From an uncultured Sphingorhabdus sp. (GTDB lineage Bacteria; Pseudomonadota; Alphaproteobacteria; Sphingomonadales; Sphingomonadaceae), in the NCBI GenBank assembly GCA_947501885.1, contig CANMXN010000001.1, positions 1,612,001 to 1,676,000 of the forward strand: 64,000 nt of DNA, written 5' to 3'. The position numbers and the translations under genes are program-made. Each line of letters opens with the position of its first letter. The first letter of the stretch is position 1. The notes beneath the pieces are model-generated. The model was given only the letters and a program-made list of their open reading frames with translations. It had not been told where the DNA came from and made no database searches. Shown piece by piece: positions 53,879 through 63,266 of this stretch.

Positions 53879-54865
53879 ATGGCAGATAAATTCAGAGCAA
53901 CATCATCTCAAAAAAGAATGGCTATTGTAAGGGTAACCATTGCCATTATACTGGGCCTTACTTTTTCTTGGGCTTTATATGCTTTACTGAACATATTTAA
54001 CACCAGTCCAACTGGCGTTATTATGTTTTCATTTCTTGTTATAGCACCCTTTTGTTTTTCAGCCTTAATAGCTTACATTGCAGATCCATTTTTTATCAAA
54101 GAGATACATTTTTATACGAAGACCGCTCTTATATTCATGGTAGCCATTACCATAGCATCTGCCTTCATATTACAAGAAGGAATATTATGTATATTAATGT
54201 TACTCCCACTTTGGGTACCGCTGAGCTTAGCAGGATCGGCTTTCACTTATAAAGTTAGAAAAAATTATAGGAAAAGCCGTACATATTGTATGGCACTGCT
54301 GATAATCCCATTCATCGCTGTCCCCATTGAAAACCAGATTAATATTACACCGCAAAATCACACTGTTTCACGTGAAATCATCGTCAATGCTTCTGCCAAT
54401 AAAATTTGGCCACTGTTGCGCGGTATTGAAAATGTCAGTGCCAATGAGGGGCAATGGAATATATCCCAAAATATTATGCAAGTGCCGCGTCCTATTGGTG
54501 CCAAACTTATTGGCAGCGACATAGGGGCGCAACGCTTGGCCAAATGGGAACGCAATATAGACTTTCAAGAAGAAATCACACAATGGGAAAAGCACAAACA
54601 TATTGGCTGGCGCTTCATATTTAAAGACTTACACGAATGGGATTTTCTGGACGAGCATTTAATGCCCAATAGCCAATATTTCCAAGTAAAGTCAGGTGGA
54701 TATGCCCTCATAGCTCTACCTGATGGTCGCAGCAGATTGTCATTGAATACACAGTATTGGATAAAAGTACCATTTGGCAGCTATGCTGCTATTTGGGGTG
54801 AATTTCTGCTTGGTGATATTCATGATAACCTCTTGCATCTTATCAAAGAGCGTGCGGAACAATAA
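53879..54865 (+). CDS. Membrane protein with C-terminal SRPBCC/polyketide-cyclase-like domain
   Basis: The first ~145 residues hold four or five membrane helices. The remainder (about 155-328) is a START/SRPBCC-like ligand-binding domain: VSREIIVNASANKIWPLLRG is the typical first strand and helix, followed by RLAKWERNIDFQEEITQWE and IGWRFIF. The domain probably faces one side of the inner membrane and binds a lipid or other hydrophobic molecule. I know the architecture only loosely from alphaproteobacteria. A parS-like sequence lies inside this coding region at 54364-54379. Confidence 0.72.
   Translation: MADKFRATSSQKRMAIVRVTIAIILGLTFSWALYALLNIFNTSPTGVIMFSFLVIAPFCFSALIAYIADPFFIKEIHFYTKTALIFMVAITIASAFILQEGILCILMLLPLWVPLSLAGSAFTYKVRKNYRKSRTYCMALLIIPFIAVPIENQINITPQNHTVSREIIVNASANKIWPLLRGIENVSANEGQWNISQNIMQVPRPIGAKLIGSDIGAQRLAKWERNIDFQEEITQWEKHKHIGWRFIFKDLHEWDFLDEHLMPNSQYFQVKSGGYALIALPDGRSRLSLNTQYWIKVPFGSYAAIWGEFLLGDIHDNLLHLIKERAEQ
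54364..54379 (+). other. parS-like ParB-binding site (14 of 16), inside a coding region
   Basis: TGTTTCACGTGAAATC matches the parS consensus TGTTTCACGTGAAACA at the first 14 positions, with the palindromic core GTTTCACGTGAAA intact. It falls within the SRPBCC membrane-protein gene, 563 bp before a second, exact site. Paired clustered sites support a true centromere function. Confidence 0.75.
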
Positions 54866-54926
54866 ATCCCCTTATCCATTAATCTGACAATATATAAATT
54901 TGTCTCCATTATATCTGGACAGACTA

Positions 54927-54942
54927 TGTTCCACGTGAAACA
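54927..54942 (+). other. parS centromere site (exact consensus), intergenic
   Basis: TGTTCCACGTGAAACA matches the ParB-binding consensus TGTTNCACGTGAAACA at all 16 positions. It lies in the 86-base gap between the SRPBCC protein gene and the spermidine-synthase-fold gene, ending 9 bases before the latter's ATG. Chromosomal parS sites sit near the replication origin. Confidence 0.88.
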
Positions 54943-54951
54943 GATATATTC

Positions 54952-55626
54952 ATGATCCCAAGACAATTGCTTGCTAGCGCCAAAATACCCAATACACCCG
55001 ATGATGAATTGCGGCTCTTTTCCCATGGGGATGATTTTATCATAATGCTAGGCAGTAATGAGCTGATGAATAGCCGCGTCTATGGATCAGAAGAAGCGCT
55101 GGCCCATTTATCTTGCGCTGCCATAGCCAAACATAAAGCACCGCATATATTAATCGGCGGTTATGGCATGGGCTTTACGCTACGCGCAGCATTAGCAAAG
55201 GTGCCCCAAGACGCCAAAATCACGATTGTAGAACTGGTTCCTGCTATCATAGATTGGGCAAAAGGGCCGATGCAATCACTTGGCGGTACATGCCTAAATG
55301 ATCCTAGGGTTAATCTTGAAATTGATGATGTGGCCGATACTATAAAGGCCGCAAAAAATCGCTATCACGCCATCTTGCTAGATGTTGATAATGGCCCCGA
55401 TGGCCTGACTAAGGCTGACAATGATAGCCTCTATAGCGATATGGGTTTGACAGCGGCCAAGACAGCACTGATAAAGGGTGGAGTATTGGCCATATGGTCA
55501 GCCCATAGCGACAAGCAATTTAGCAAGCGATTGCGTAATCAGGGATTTAAAACCCAAGAACATATTGTACGCGCCCGGTCCAATGGCAAAGGTGCGCGCC
55601 ATTATATTTGGATCGCGCAGAAATAA
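54952..55626 (+). CDS. Spermidine-synthase-fold protein
   Basis: A Rossmann methyltransferase-like fold of the spermidine synthase family: HILIGGYGMGFTLRAAL replaces the usual GGGDGG loop, followed by ITIVELVPAIIDWAK (acidic residue binding the ribose) and YHAILLDVDNGPDGL with the catalytic-type Asp. At 224 residues it lacks the N-terminal beta-domain of true spermidine synthases (about 280). It may be a relative with another substrate. A parS site lies immediately upstream, so ParB binding could affect its transcription. It appears to stand alone. Confidence 0.78.
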   Translation: MIPRQLLASAKIPNTPDDELRLFSHGDDFIIMLGSNELMNSRVYGSEEALAHLSCAAIAKHKAPHILIGGYGMGFTLRAALAKVPQDAKITIVELVPAIIDWAKGPMQSLGGTCLNDPRVNLEIDDVADTIKAAKNRYHAILLDVDNGPDGLTKADNDSLYSDMGLTAAKTALIKGGVLAIWSAHSDKQFSKRLRNQGFKTQEHIVRARSNGKGARHYIWIAQK

Positions 55627-55710
55627 TAAGGCACGTTGCCGCATAAAACCACATCCAACATGCCATAACCTTCTTGGCGTCATTTTATATAAATATATGA
55701 TAGATAGTGC

Positions 55711-57366
55711 TTATCTGTCTCTTTGCGATGGTTTTCGGCCATAGGTGGTAAGGGTAATAATGCCGTCTTGATTGCCATCTTCGACATCACGGTAGATAGT
55801 TTTTATACCCGCTGCTTTTAAGCGCCTTGCCATATCAGCCCTATTTTTGTTCACAGCAGATGATAGTGTGACATCTGTTTCCTCATCTTCCCTTGCAACT
55901 ATGCGGTCCATAACAACCTCACGCAGACCCCAACGCTCTATTGCCCATATAGCAGTTTCTGACTCAACAGCATCTACAATATCATCAGGCTGATCATTCG
56001 ATATAATATCTGGGACCTGAGTTTGCGTTTCAGATGAAGCATTGACGCTATCTACTGCTGGCGCTTTTATAATCAATATCTGCTGCGCAGGCGGTATGAT
56101 ACGCACATTCCAATCCCCCGCACTGTTCAATGCTAATTCTTCTGCATCATAATAGTCTGCCAATGTCCAACCATCAACTGCAATAGGCACAATATCAACG
56201 CTGCGTTCTGAACGATCGGGCCATATAGACTGCACAGGCACACCAATGGCCGCACGAATATCATTAAAAGGTGGCACATCATTGCTCAATATTAGACGTG
56301 TACTATCCATCGCCGCATCAACAATAGCGCGCGTTTCCGCTGCGCCATCAGCAGCAACAATTTGCTGTAAATTTAATGCAGGCTTTTCACCAATATGATG
56401 TGTCAACGCATCCAGAATAATCTGCTGTCCATCTTCATGAAATTTGGGTGCGATAACAATAGCATTAACCTCTGGATCCCCAGTAAGTGGCCAGGAAATA
56501 TCAAGCTGCGTTATGTTACGCCGATTAATACCCAACTCACTGCTCAACACATCTTGGCTTGCACCACGCAAAACCGACTCATTAGAAAGCCTTGCCAAGG
56601 TAAGACCTAGAGGGGTTGCAAGGCTCAAAAATGCGGCGATACCAGCCAATAGAAAATAAGGGTTTTTTTCAACATGAGAGAGCGGGCGCGCTGCACCGCT
56701 TAGACGGGCAACGACCGTAATAGCAAAAGCAATGGCCGCCAAGTTGGTGAGAAATAATAATAATGCACCGCCAGCGAAATCAATCCGCCATACCGCAATG
56801 CCATAACCAATAGTGGCAATCGGCGGCATTAGGGCCGTTGCTATTGCCACACCTATTGCCATTGCCCCAAGCCGTTTTACCACAGCATATCCGCCCGCAA
56901 TACCTGATAGCAGTGCAACAAGCAGATCAAGCAAGCTTGGTTCAGTCCGTGCAATAATTTCAGGCGTTGCATTGCGGATGGGGCTAAGCCCTGTCAAAAT
57001 CACTGCCACCAATATCCCTATCGCCGCACCCACCATAACCACACGAGCAGCATCTTTAATACGCTTGCCATCTAATGATGCAAAACCAAAACCCAAGGCG
57101 ACAATAGGAGACATAAGCGGGGATACAAGCATAGCGCCAATCACAACAGCGGTGCTGCCTTGCAACAAGCCAAGCATAGCAATGCCAGCCGATATAGCAC
57201 ACATCAGCATATAGCCTGGCGATGTTTTGCCATCTTGCTGCACTTGTGCGCGTAATTCTTTGCCCGATTGGCCAGCGAGATCAGGCAATAATAAAAAGGA
57301 ACCAATTTGTTCACGCCAATGGGTCAAACGGCCAATTAATGATGATCCTTGTTTGGTTTCTTCCAT
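55711..57366 (-). CDS. DUF389 (TIGR00341-type) membrane protein
   Basis: About seven membrane helices fill residues 50-270. The signature SAGIAMLGLLQGSTAVVIGAMLVSPLMSPIVALGF is present (residues 59-93, split here by position only), with the conserved PLMSPI segment, and a GGYAVVKRLGAMAIGVAIAT stretch. The C-terminal ~280 residues are soluble and beta-alpha-like. Family function is unknown. The protein is 551 residues, and the tail region from about 480 with AIWAIERWGLREV resembles a second, shorter soluble unit. It is transcribed alone. Confidence 0.85.
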   Translation of the reverse strand: MEETKQGSSLIGRLTHWREQIGSFLLLPDLAGQSGKELRAQVQQDGKTSPGYMLMCAISAGIAMLGLLQGSTAVVIGAMLVSPLMSPIVALGFGFASLDGKRIKDAARVVMVGAAIGILVAVILTGLSPIRNATPEIIARTEPSLLDLLVALLSGIAGGYAVVKRLGAMAIGVAIATALMPPIATIGYGIAVWRIDFAGGALLLFLTNLAAIAFAITVVARLSGAARPLSHVEKNPYFLLAGIAAFLSLATPLGLTLARLSNESVLRGASQDVLSSELGINRRNITQLDISWPLTGDPEVNAIVIAPKFHEDGQQIILDALTHHIGEKPALNLQQIVAADGAAETRAIVDAAMDSTRLILSNDVPPFNDIRAAIGVPVQSIWPDRSERSVDIVPIAVDGWTLADYYDAEELALNSAGDWNVRIIPPAQQILIIKAPAVDSVNASSETQTQVPDIISNDQPDDIVDAVESETAIWAIERWGLREVVMDRIVAREDEETDVTLSSAVNKNRADMARRLKAAGIKTIYRDVEDGNQDGIITLTTYGRKPSQRDR

Positions 57367-57452
57367 ATTATAGCCTTAACTAATATTATATATCAATATC
57401 TTATTTATTCTTAAATGACGTCAAATATATCATAACATCATAATCCAATATA

Positions 57453-57869
57453 TCATTGTTTAGCCAATAATATATTGCTCTCGGTTAATGATATTCCATC
57501 TATAAGACGGATTTTACGCAACACCTCATCAAAATCACGTAGATCATGCGCTTCCATCTCGGCTATATAATCCCATCGACCATTGGTACTATATAAGGCC
57601 CTAACGGACTCAATCTTTAACATATCAGCAGCCACCTTATCTCCCATATGGCCTTGTACCTCGATTTGTACCAGCGCCTTAACGGCTTTATTACGCGTTT
57701 CCATCCCTTTAACGATAGTAAAGCGTTCAATAATGCCACGTTCCACCAATTTATCAATGCGGGTCTTGGCCGTGGCCCGCGAAATTCCTATGGTCGATGC
57801 AATAGTCGCAATCGACATACGCGCATCACCCTCTAATAATATGAGTAATTTTTCATCCATCTGATCCAT
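57453..57869 (-). CDS. Lrp/AsnC-family transcriptional regulator
   Basis: The N-terminal helix-turn-helix is in MDEKLLILLEGDARMSIATI followed by GISRATAKTRIDKLVERGII. The C-terminal RAM effector-binding domain follows (about residues 65-138), with ALVQIEVQGHMGDKVAADML and YSTNGRWDYIAEMEAHDLRD. It probably binds an amino acid. It is divergent from arginase, with 147 bases between the starts, so control of arginine catabolism is likely (inference). No clear palindromic operator could be fixed in the gap. The start may be the ATG at 57869 or that at 57860. Confidence 0.93.
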   Translation of the reverse strand: MDQMDEKLLILLEGDARMSIATIASTIGISRATAKTRIDKLVERGIIERFTIVKGMETRNKAVKALVQIEVQGHMGDKVAADMLKIESVRALYSTNGRWDYIAEMEAHDLRDFDEVLRKIRLIDGISLTESNILLAKQ

Positions 57870-58016
57870 AACATCATCCTATAGGGAAATATTACAAATT
57901 ACCATAATGATAAGTCAAACTATACAATATGTATTATTACTCTATCAACTTTGTCACATTGCCTACTTTACCTTATTGTATATTCTCTGTCATAGATGGG
58001 CAAAAGGATGGAAATT

Positions 58017-58958
58017 ATGACACATAATATTGCACTAATTGGAGCACCAGTAGATTTAGGCGCGGGACAAAGAGGATGCCTACTTGGTCCAGAAGCCATG
58101 CGTCTATCGCATATAGAAGAAAGGCTCACATCACTCGGTCATAATGTTAGCGATATGGGCAATATATCAGCACAAGAAGTTGATGGCTTTAATCTGCCCG
58201 GTAATGCCCTGAATAGTGATAATATCGTGGGGTGGACACGTGCACTGCACCAAAAATCATATCATGTCATGCAAGATGGTTATTTTCCTATCTTCATGGG
58301 AGGAGACCATGCGCTAGCCATGGGCACAGTGAGCGGAGTTTCTCAATATGCTAAAGACCAAGGCCGCCCCTTATGCGTATTATGGCTTGATGCCCATGCC
58401 GATTTTAATACGCCGCAAACCTCTGTATCAGGCAATATGCATGGCATGCCCGTATCTTTTTTCTGTGGTGAGGAAGGTTTTGATAATATTTTGCCTGAGC
58501 ATGATGCTTGGGTTGAACCTGATAATATGTTCATGTTCGGTATTCGCTCTGTCGATGATGCAGAGCGCAAATTGGTCGCCAGTCGCGGCGTTCAGGTATT
58601 TGATATGCGCGCCATTGATGAACATGGGACTGCAACAATTATACGATCAATCCTTGATAAGGTAAAAGACCGTAATGCTATGCTCCATGTTAGCCTTGAT
58701 GTTGATTTTCTTGATCCATCGATCGCTCCTGGTGTTGGCACCCGTGTGCCTGGGGGTGCAAACTTCCGCGAAGCCCATTTAATTATGGAAATGCTATGCG
58801 AATCGGGTCTTGCAACATCAATGGACCTGGCTGAGTTAAACCCTTATCTTGATAACCAAGGTCAAAGCGCCCGTATGCTAACCGATTTAACCGCTAGCCT
58901 CTTCGGTGAGCGTATATTGGATACGGTAACACCCTTAAATCTTCGCACCAATCATTGA
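58017..58958 (+). CDS. rocF: Arginase
   Basis: It hydrolyses arginine to ornithine and urea at a two-manganese centre. Metal ligands are visible in FMGGDHALAMG (His), WLDAHADFNTP (Asp, His, Asp) and SLDVDFLDPSIAPGVGTRVP (Asp, Asp). The beginning IALIGAPVDLGAGQRGCLLGP is the arginase-type entry rather than agmatinase. The ATG at 58017 is used because AAAAGGA precedes it at 58002-58008; ATGs at 57996 and 58008 are in frame. It is divergent from an Lrp-type regulator and followed by glpK after 69 bases. Confidence 0.94.
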   Translation: MTHNIALIGAPVDLGAGQRGCLLGPEAMRLSHIEERLTSLGHNVSDMGNISAQEVDGFNLPGNALNSDNIVGWTRALHQKSYHVMQDGYFPIFMGGDHALAMGTVSGVSQYAKDQGRPLCVLWLDAHADFNTPQTSVSGNMHGMPVSFFCGEEGFDNILPEHDAWVEPDNMFMFGIRSVDDAERKLVASRGVQVFDMRAIDEHGTATIIRSILDKVKDRNAMLHVSLDVDFLDPSIAPGVGTRVPGGANFREAHLIMEMLCESGLATSMDLAELNPYLDNQGQSARMLTDLTASLFGERILDTVTPLNLRTNH

Positions 58959-59027
58959 CCAGTCTATACTTGAAAATTTTGTCAACGCTTTGTACCTATT
59001 ACCTTCATTAAAAAGAGGAATATTAGG

Positions 59028-60497
59028 GTGAGCAAATATATATTAGTGATCGATGAAGGCACCACTTCTACGCGGGCAATGCTCTTTACACCCGATGGAA
59101 AATGCCATGACAGTGCTCAGTTAGAGCTAACCCAATATTATCCAGAACCTGGTTATGTTGAACATGATGCCGAGGAAATCTGGCAAAATAGCCTGTCTTG
59201 CATACAGGATGTGATCGCCAAAGCAGGCGGCGGTGACAAAATTATTAGCATTGGCATTACCAACCAACGCGAAACCATCATTTTTTGGGATAAGCGCACC
59301 GGTAAGCCTCTGACCAAAGCAATTGTATGGCAAGACCGTCGCACCAGTGACATATGTAATGCGCTTAAAGATGCGGGCCATGAAGATATGATTCATGAAC
59401 GTACAGGCCTTCGGCTTGACCCTTATTTCTCTGCGAGCAAAATCGGTTGGGCGCTCAAAAATTGGCCTGAGCTGAAAGAAGCAGGCGATCATTTGGCCGT
59501 CGGCACTGTCGAGAGCTATTTAATATTTCGCCTAACGGGTGGCTTACATATCAGTGATGCCACTAACGCATCACGCACGGCCCTTATGAATATCGATAGC
59601 GGCGAGTGGGATGATGAGTTATGTGATCTTTTCAACGTACCCAAATCAATATTGCCCCAAATTACTGATTGTGTAGGCGATTTAGGGGTTTGTAATACCG
59701 ATGTTGTCGGCCATGCTATTAAGATTTGCGGATCAGCAGGCGATCAACAAGCCGCCACCATTGGTCAGGCTTGCTTGAAAAATGGGCAAAGCAAAGCAAC
59801 CTTCGGCACTGGTGCGTTCATTCTCACCAATACAGGGACACAATCGCGCCGTTCCAAAAACCGTTTATTGTCCACCATCGTCTGGCAAATCGATGGCCAA
59901 CGTCATTATGCTCTTGAAGGGTCTATCTTTGTCGCAGGTAGCCTCATTCAATGGTTACGCGATGATGTAAAGCTTATCACAGCAGCAAAAGATTCAGAAG
60001 AAATAGCACGGCAATTAGATAATAATGGCGGGGTTTATATAGTACCTGCCTTATCAGGCTTAGGTGCGCCGCATTGGAAAGCAGATGCCAAAGCCATGAT
60101 ATGCGGGTTAAGCTTTGCAAGCAGCAAAGACCATATCATCCGTGCAGCATTAGAAGCGATGGCCTATCAAAGTTATGATTTAAAAGCAGCCTTTACCGAT
60201 GATGGCGGTGAATGGAGCGAATTGCGTGTTGACGGCGGTATGGTCAATAATAGCTGGATGGTACAATATCTTGCTGACATATTGAATGTGAAAATTAATA
60301 GACCTGACTTTGTCGAAACAACAGCATTAGGGGCTGCTATGCTTGCTGCTGTTGGTTCTGGACTTTATAAAGACCTCAAAGAAGCGGCGGTAATGATTGG
60401 TGATACCACCAGCTTTACTTGCACGATGGAAGACAAAGAGCGCAAGATAATATTAGAAGGTTGGCAAAAAGCGGTTGATTTCGTGGTAGCGGATTAA
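59028..60497 (+). CDS. glpK: Glycerol kinase
   Basis: It phosphorylates glycerol to glycerol 3-phosphate with ATP. FGGY family landmarks are the N-terminal IDEGTTSTRAMLF, the substrate loop GITNQRETIIFWDKRTG, IVWQDRRTSDICNAL, FGTGAFILTNTG and LRVDGGMVNNSWMVQYLADIL. The length (489) is slightly short of the usual 500. It starts with GTG (59028) behind AAGAGGA. No glpF or glpD gene is adjacent. Its stop overlaps the stop of the convergent usher-like gene (TTAA at 60494-60497). Confidence 0.95.
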   Translation: MSKYILVIDEGTTSTRAMLFTPDGKCHDSAQLELTQYYPEPGYVEHDAEEIWQNSLSCIQDVIAKAGGGDKIISIGITNQRETIIFWDKRTGKPLTKAIVWQDRRTSDICNALKDAGHEDMIHERTGLRLDPYFSASKIGWALKNWPELKEAGDHLAVGTVESYLIFRLTGGLHISDATNASRTALMNIDSGEWDDELCDLFNVPKSILPQITDCVGDLGVCNTDVVGHAIKICGSAGDQQAATIGQACLKNGQSKATFGTGAFILTNTGTQSRRSKNRLLSTIVWQIDGQRHYALEGSIFVAGSLIQWLRDDVKLITAAKDSEEIARQLDNNGGVYIVPALSGLGAPHWKADAKAMICGLSFASSKDHIIRAALEAMAYQSYDLKAAFTDDGGEWSELRVDGGMVNNSWMVQYLADILNVKINRPDFVETTALGAAMLAAVGSGLYKDLKEAAVMIGDTTSFTCTMEDKERKIILEGWQKAVDFVVAD

Positions 60498-63238
60498 AAT
60501 CCGCCGCCCGTCACTTCGCTATCTTCTTCCTCCTCCTCCACATCAGCTTGGGCGATCTTCGCTTTTGTTTTGGCGGCCAATGTACCAAAATCAAAAGTTG
60601 GATTATCTACATTTAGTACAGCAGTTTCTTGTAGGTCTGATTGTGCCCCAATAATATCAGCAACCAAGGGGTTAATACGAATTTTATATTCGCCATAAGC
60701 CACACTTTCAAAAAGGAAATAACCGTCAAACTCACTCCGGGTTTTCTTAATCACATTGCCATTTTTATCCAGCAATTCCAAATCAACACCCGTGAATAAT
60801 CCACCGCCTTCTTTCACCAAAGTACCCGAGATTTCACCCGCCGATACCAATGGCAATAATATCTCAAAGGCAACGCCAGGCCGCGGCGTAACAACAACAC
60901 CACTGGTCGCAGGCTGCACAAAAGGGTCTGGTAAGGTCGAATCATCGATACCAATCAATATTGGCTGGAAAGGCTGTAAACCATCAATCACGGTTTGCCC
61001 TGCTTCATTGGTCGGTTCTGATTTACCAGAATTACCAGCGGTTAATTCCACATCTTGTTCCACACGTTCATTGGGCTGATGAATCCCATCGCCATTATCA
61101 TCGTGAAATACAGTAGCAAAAGCCTGTCCAGTGGTCGCCAATTTATTAGATGCTATTCTAATCCCGCGCCCACTAGGTTTTGGCCCTAAACTAAAGGCTA
61201 GATTCAAACCAGCGGCAACAGACCCATCACTTGCTGCTTCTATTTGTCCTGTCAAAGCAACATTTTTGAAACGCCGCGTATAGCCAAGGGCGAAACGGCC
61301 ACGCCGCGACAAGGCTTGATAGCCCAATTCCGCACGGAAGGCTGATCTATCACTTGCCCGCCAATCTGCTGTTATCTGTGATGCTCTAAAGCCAGCACCA
61401 CCCAAACCCCCAGAAAGGGCAAAGCTTGCTTCACCGCGCAAACGAATGACGCCAAGACGGCCGCTCAAGCGAACCGTATTTTCAATTTCATCGGGTGGCC
61501 CCGTCCCGAACCGAAAGCTGTTTCTTTGCCATGATAGTTCGTTGGTTATACCCAAGCGATTGATATTAAAAGATATTCTAGTTAAAGCTTCTAAGCTTAT
61601 ATTGCCACCATTATCCTTTTCATAACTGCCTTCTAAATGTATTGGCAAAAATTTACGGCCCAAATTAATGTTCTGATCTAAAGTTGCGCGAACCAACTCT
61701 TTAACATTCACATTATAACGTTCCGATCGAAAACCTTCATCTAGCAATGCTGCTTCAACCTGAAATAATGTCTGTCCAAACTGGCCCAGAACCTGTGCAC
61801 GCACAGCATTATTAGACCCAAAATCATTAGAAGCTGATAACTCTACCAATGTCGGACCAATCGCACGGCGAATAGAAGCTTCTAGCTGTGTTTGTCGCTC
61901 ATTCAGCGATTGCAAGGTGAAGACCGATGCCGCAATGGACGTTTTCGTATTAATACCGCGTTCCAGACCAAAACCACCGCGCAAACCATCCGATGTTGTC
62001 GAGTCAATATCACTAATATTAAAGAGATCACGTCCATTATCTTGCACAGTGGCCCAATAATAGGTTTCTCGAGGCGGAATAGAATCTAACCCCACAGGAA
62101 TAAGCTTTACCTCTTTCTTCACTTGGCCTTGCGGGCCATATAATATTACCTCAAAACGGTTTTGCCCATAAAGGAGAGCCACATCGATAAATTCATAGCG
62201 GCCATCACCGCGGCTAGCAGAAAAACCGATAAGCTGACCATTACGGTATAATTCTGCATCCCACCCATCGGGCAAATCTCCCCTAAAGGTTGTACGATCA
62301 AAATTTGCTGGGCGCTCAACAGGACGATTGGTAATGAAAGCACCACGCCCTGCAGTAGTTTGCGCGCCTAGCGCTGTTGACACCGTAGATATATCACCGA
62401 CAGCGACATGTGTGGCCTTTAAGGGGCCTAATAGCTCTGCCTTAGGGTCAGTGCGGTACAGGCGCACACGTGCACTATCTGGAGTTCCTTGATTATTGGA
62501 TGAGATACGCGCATCAAAAGACGCCTTAGCCAATTCACCGCTTGCAAAAATCTCATAGCGCGCATCAGCGCTTGAATTACCTTGGCCACTTTGTGCGCCG
62601 ACTGACGCCACAACGTCAACCGATGGCGTTCTCCAATAACGATAAGGATCTTTGGCTTGCGGCAGTTTCGTTATATCAAAATTACTACGCTGCCTGACAC
62701 GGCCCGCTCGCTCTTTGCGTTCTTCTGCTAGTTCAAAAGGTAGCTTTTCCTCTGACTTTAACACAAGCAAAGCGTTGGATAGATCAGTCACTAATTCCAC
62801 ATTGAGCCAAGAAGCAAGGCTATCAACATTGATACACCATCCCTCTGGCGTATCATAAATATCCGTTTTTGATAATTTGCTATTTTTGTTCACGATTTGT
62901 ACTATTGCTTGATCGCGATCAATAGTGATTGTACGTGTTTCACTAAACAACCAACCAGTTGCGCGGCGCGACTTTTTGCTCAAACGCACAGGTAAATCTA
63001 ATGCCAATATCACATCAGCAAAATCAACACATATACCATTGTGAGTTTGATACCCGCGCACGCCATCACCCAATCGATATTTGCCCGAACGAATATCAAA
63101 TAATAAAGCGTCATCATCATTGGCTACCCAATCCCCTTTTTCCTGCGCATAAGCAGAAGCGGCCGGAAGCGTTAAAGCTCCAGCCGCTAGTACCAATGCT
63201 TTAACAACAGTGGTAAAGGGTTTTAGATATTTAGACAT
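60494..63238 (-). CDS. Usher-like outer-membrane beta-barrel protein
   Basis: A signal peptide (residues 1-31, ending AYAQ) precedes an N-terminal domain (32-170) and a usher-type plug region: FRGDLPDGWDAELYRNGQLI, then DGRYEFIDVALLYGQNRFEV. A long beta-rich barrel part follows. After it lie an SdrD_B-like segment (TVFHDDNGDGIHQPNERVEQ) and a carboxypeptidase-regulatory-like segment (ISGTLVKEGGGLFTGVDLEL). It ends in an acidic tail EEEEEDSEVTGGGF. It is 914 residues. With the upstream PapD-like chaperone, it should export fimbria-like subunits. It lacks obvious standard PapC N-domain features, so it is an atypical usher. Confidence 0.8.
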   Translation of the reverse strand: MSKYLKPFTTVVKALVLAAGALTLPAASAYAQEKGDWVANDDDALLFDIRSGKYRLGDGVRGYQTHNGICVDFADVILALDLPVRLSKKSRRATGWLFSETRTITIDRDQAIVQIVNKNSKLSKTDIYDTPEGWCINVDSLASWLNVELVTDLSNALLVLKSEEKLPFELAEERKERAGRVRQRSNFDITKLPQAKDPYRYWRTPSVDVVASVGAQSGQGNSSADARYEIFASGELAKASFDARISSNNQGTPDSARVRLYRTDPKAELLGPLKATHVAVGDISTVSTALGAQTTAGRGAFITNRPVERPANFDRTTFRGDLPDGWDAELYRNGQLIGFSASRGDGRYEFIDVALLYGQNRFEVILYGPQGQVKKEVKLIPVGLDSIPPRETYYWATVQDNGRDLFNISDIDSTTSDGLRGGFGLERGINTKTSIAASVFTLQSLNERQTQLEASIRRAIGPTLVELSASNDFGSNNAVRAQVLGQFGQTLFQVEAALLDEGFRSERYNVNVKELVRATLDQNINLGRKFLPIHLEGSYEKDNGGNISLEALTRISFNINRLGITNELSWQRNSFRFGTGPPDEIENTVRLSGRLGVIRLRGEASFALSGGLGGAGFRASQITADWRASDRSAFRAELGYQALSRRGRFALGYTRRFKNVALTGQIEAASDGSVAAGLNLAFSLGPKPSGRGIRIASNKLATTGQAFATVFHDDNGDGIHQPNERVEQDVELTAGNSGKSEPTNEAGQTVIDGLQPFQPILIGIDDSTLPDPFVQPATSGVVVTPRPGVAFEILLPLVSAGEISGTLVKEGGGLFTGVDLELLDKNGNVIKKTRSEFDGYFLFESVAYGEYKIRINPLVADIIGAQSDLQETAVLNVDNPTFDFGTLAAKTKAKIAQADVEEEEEDSEVTGGGF

Positions 63239-63266
63239 AATATTTATATATTACAATATATTACGC

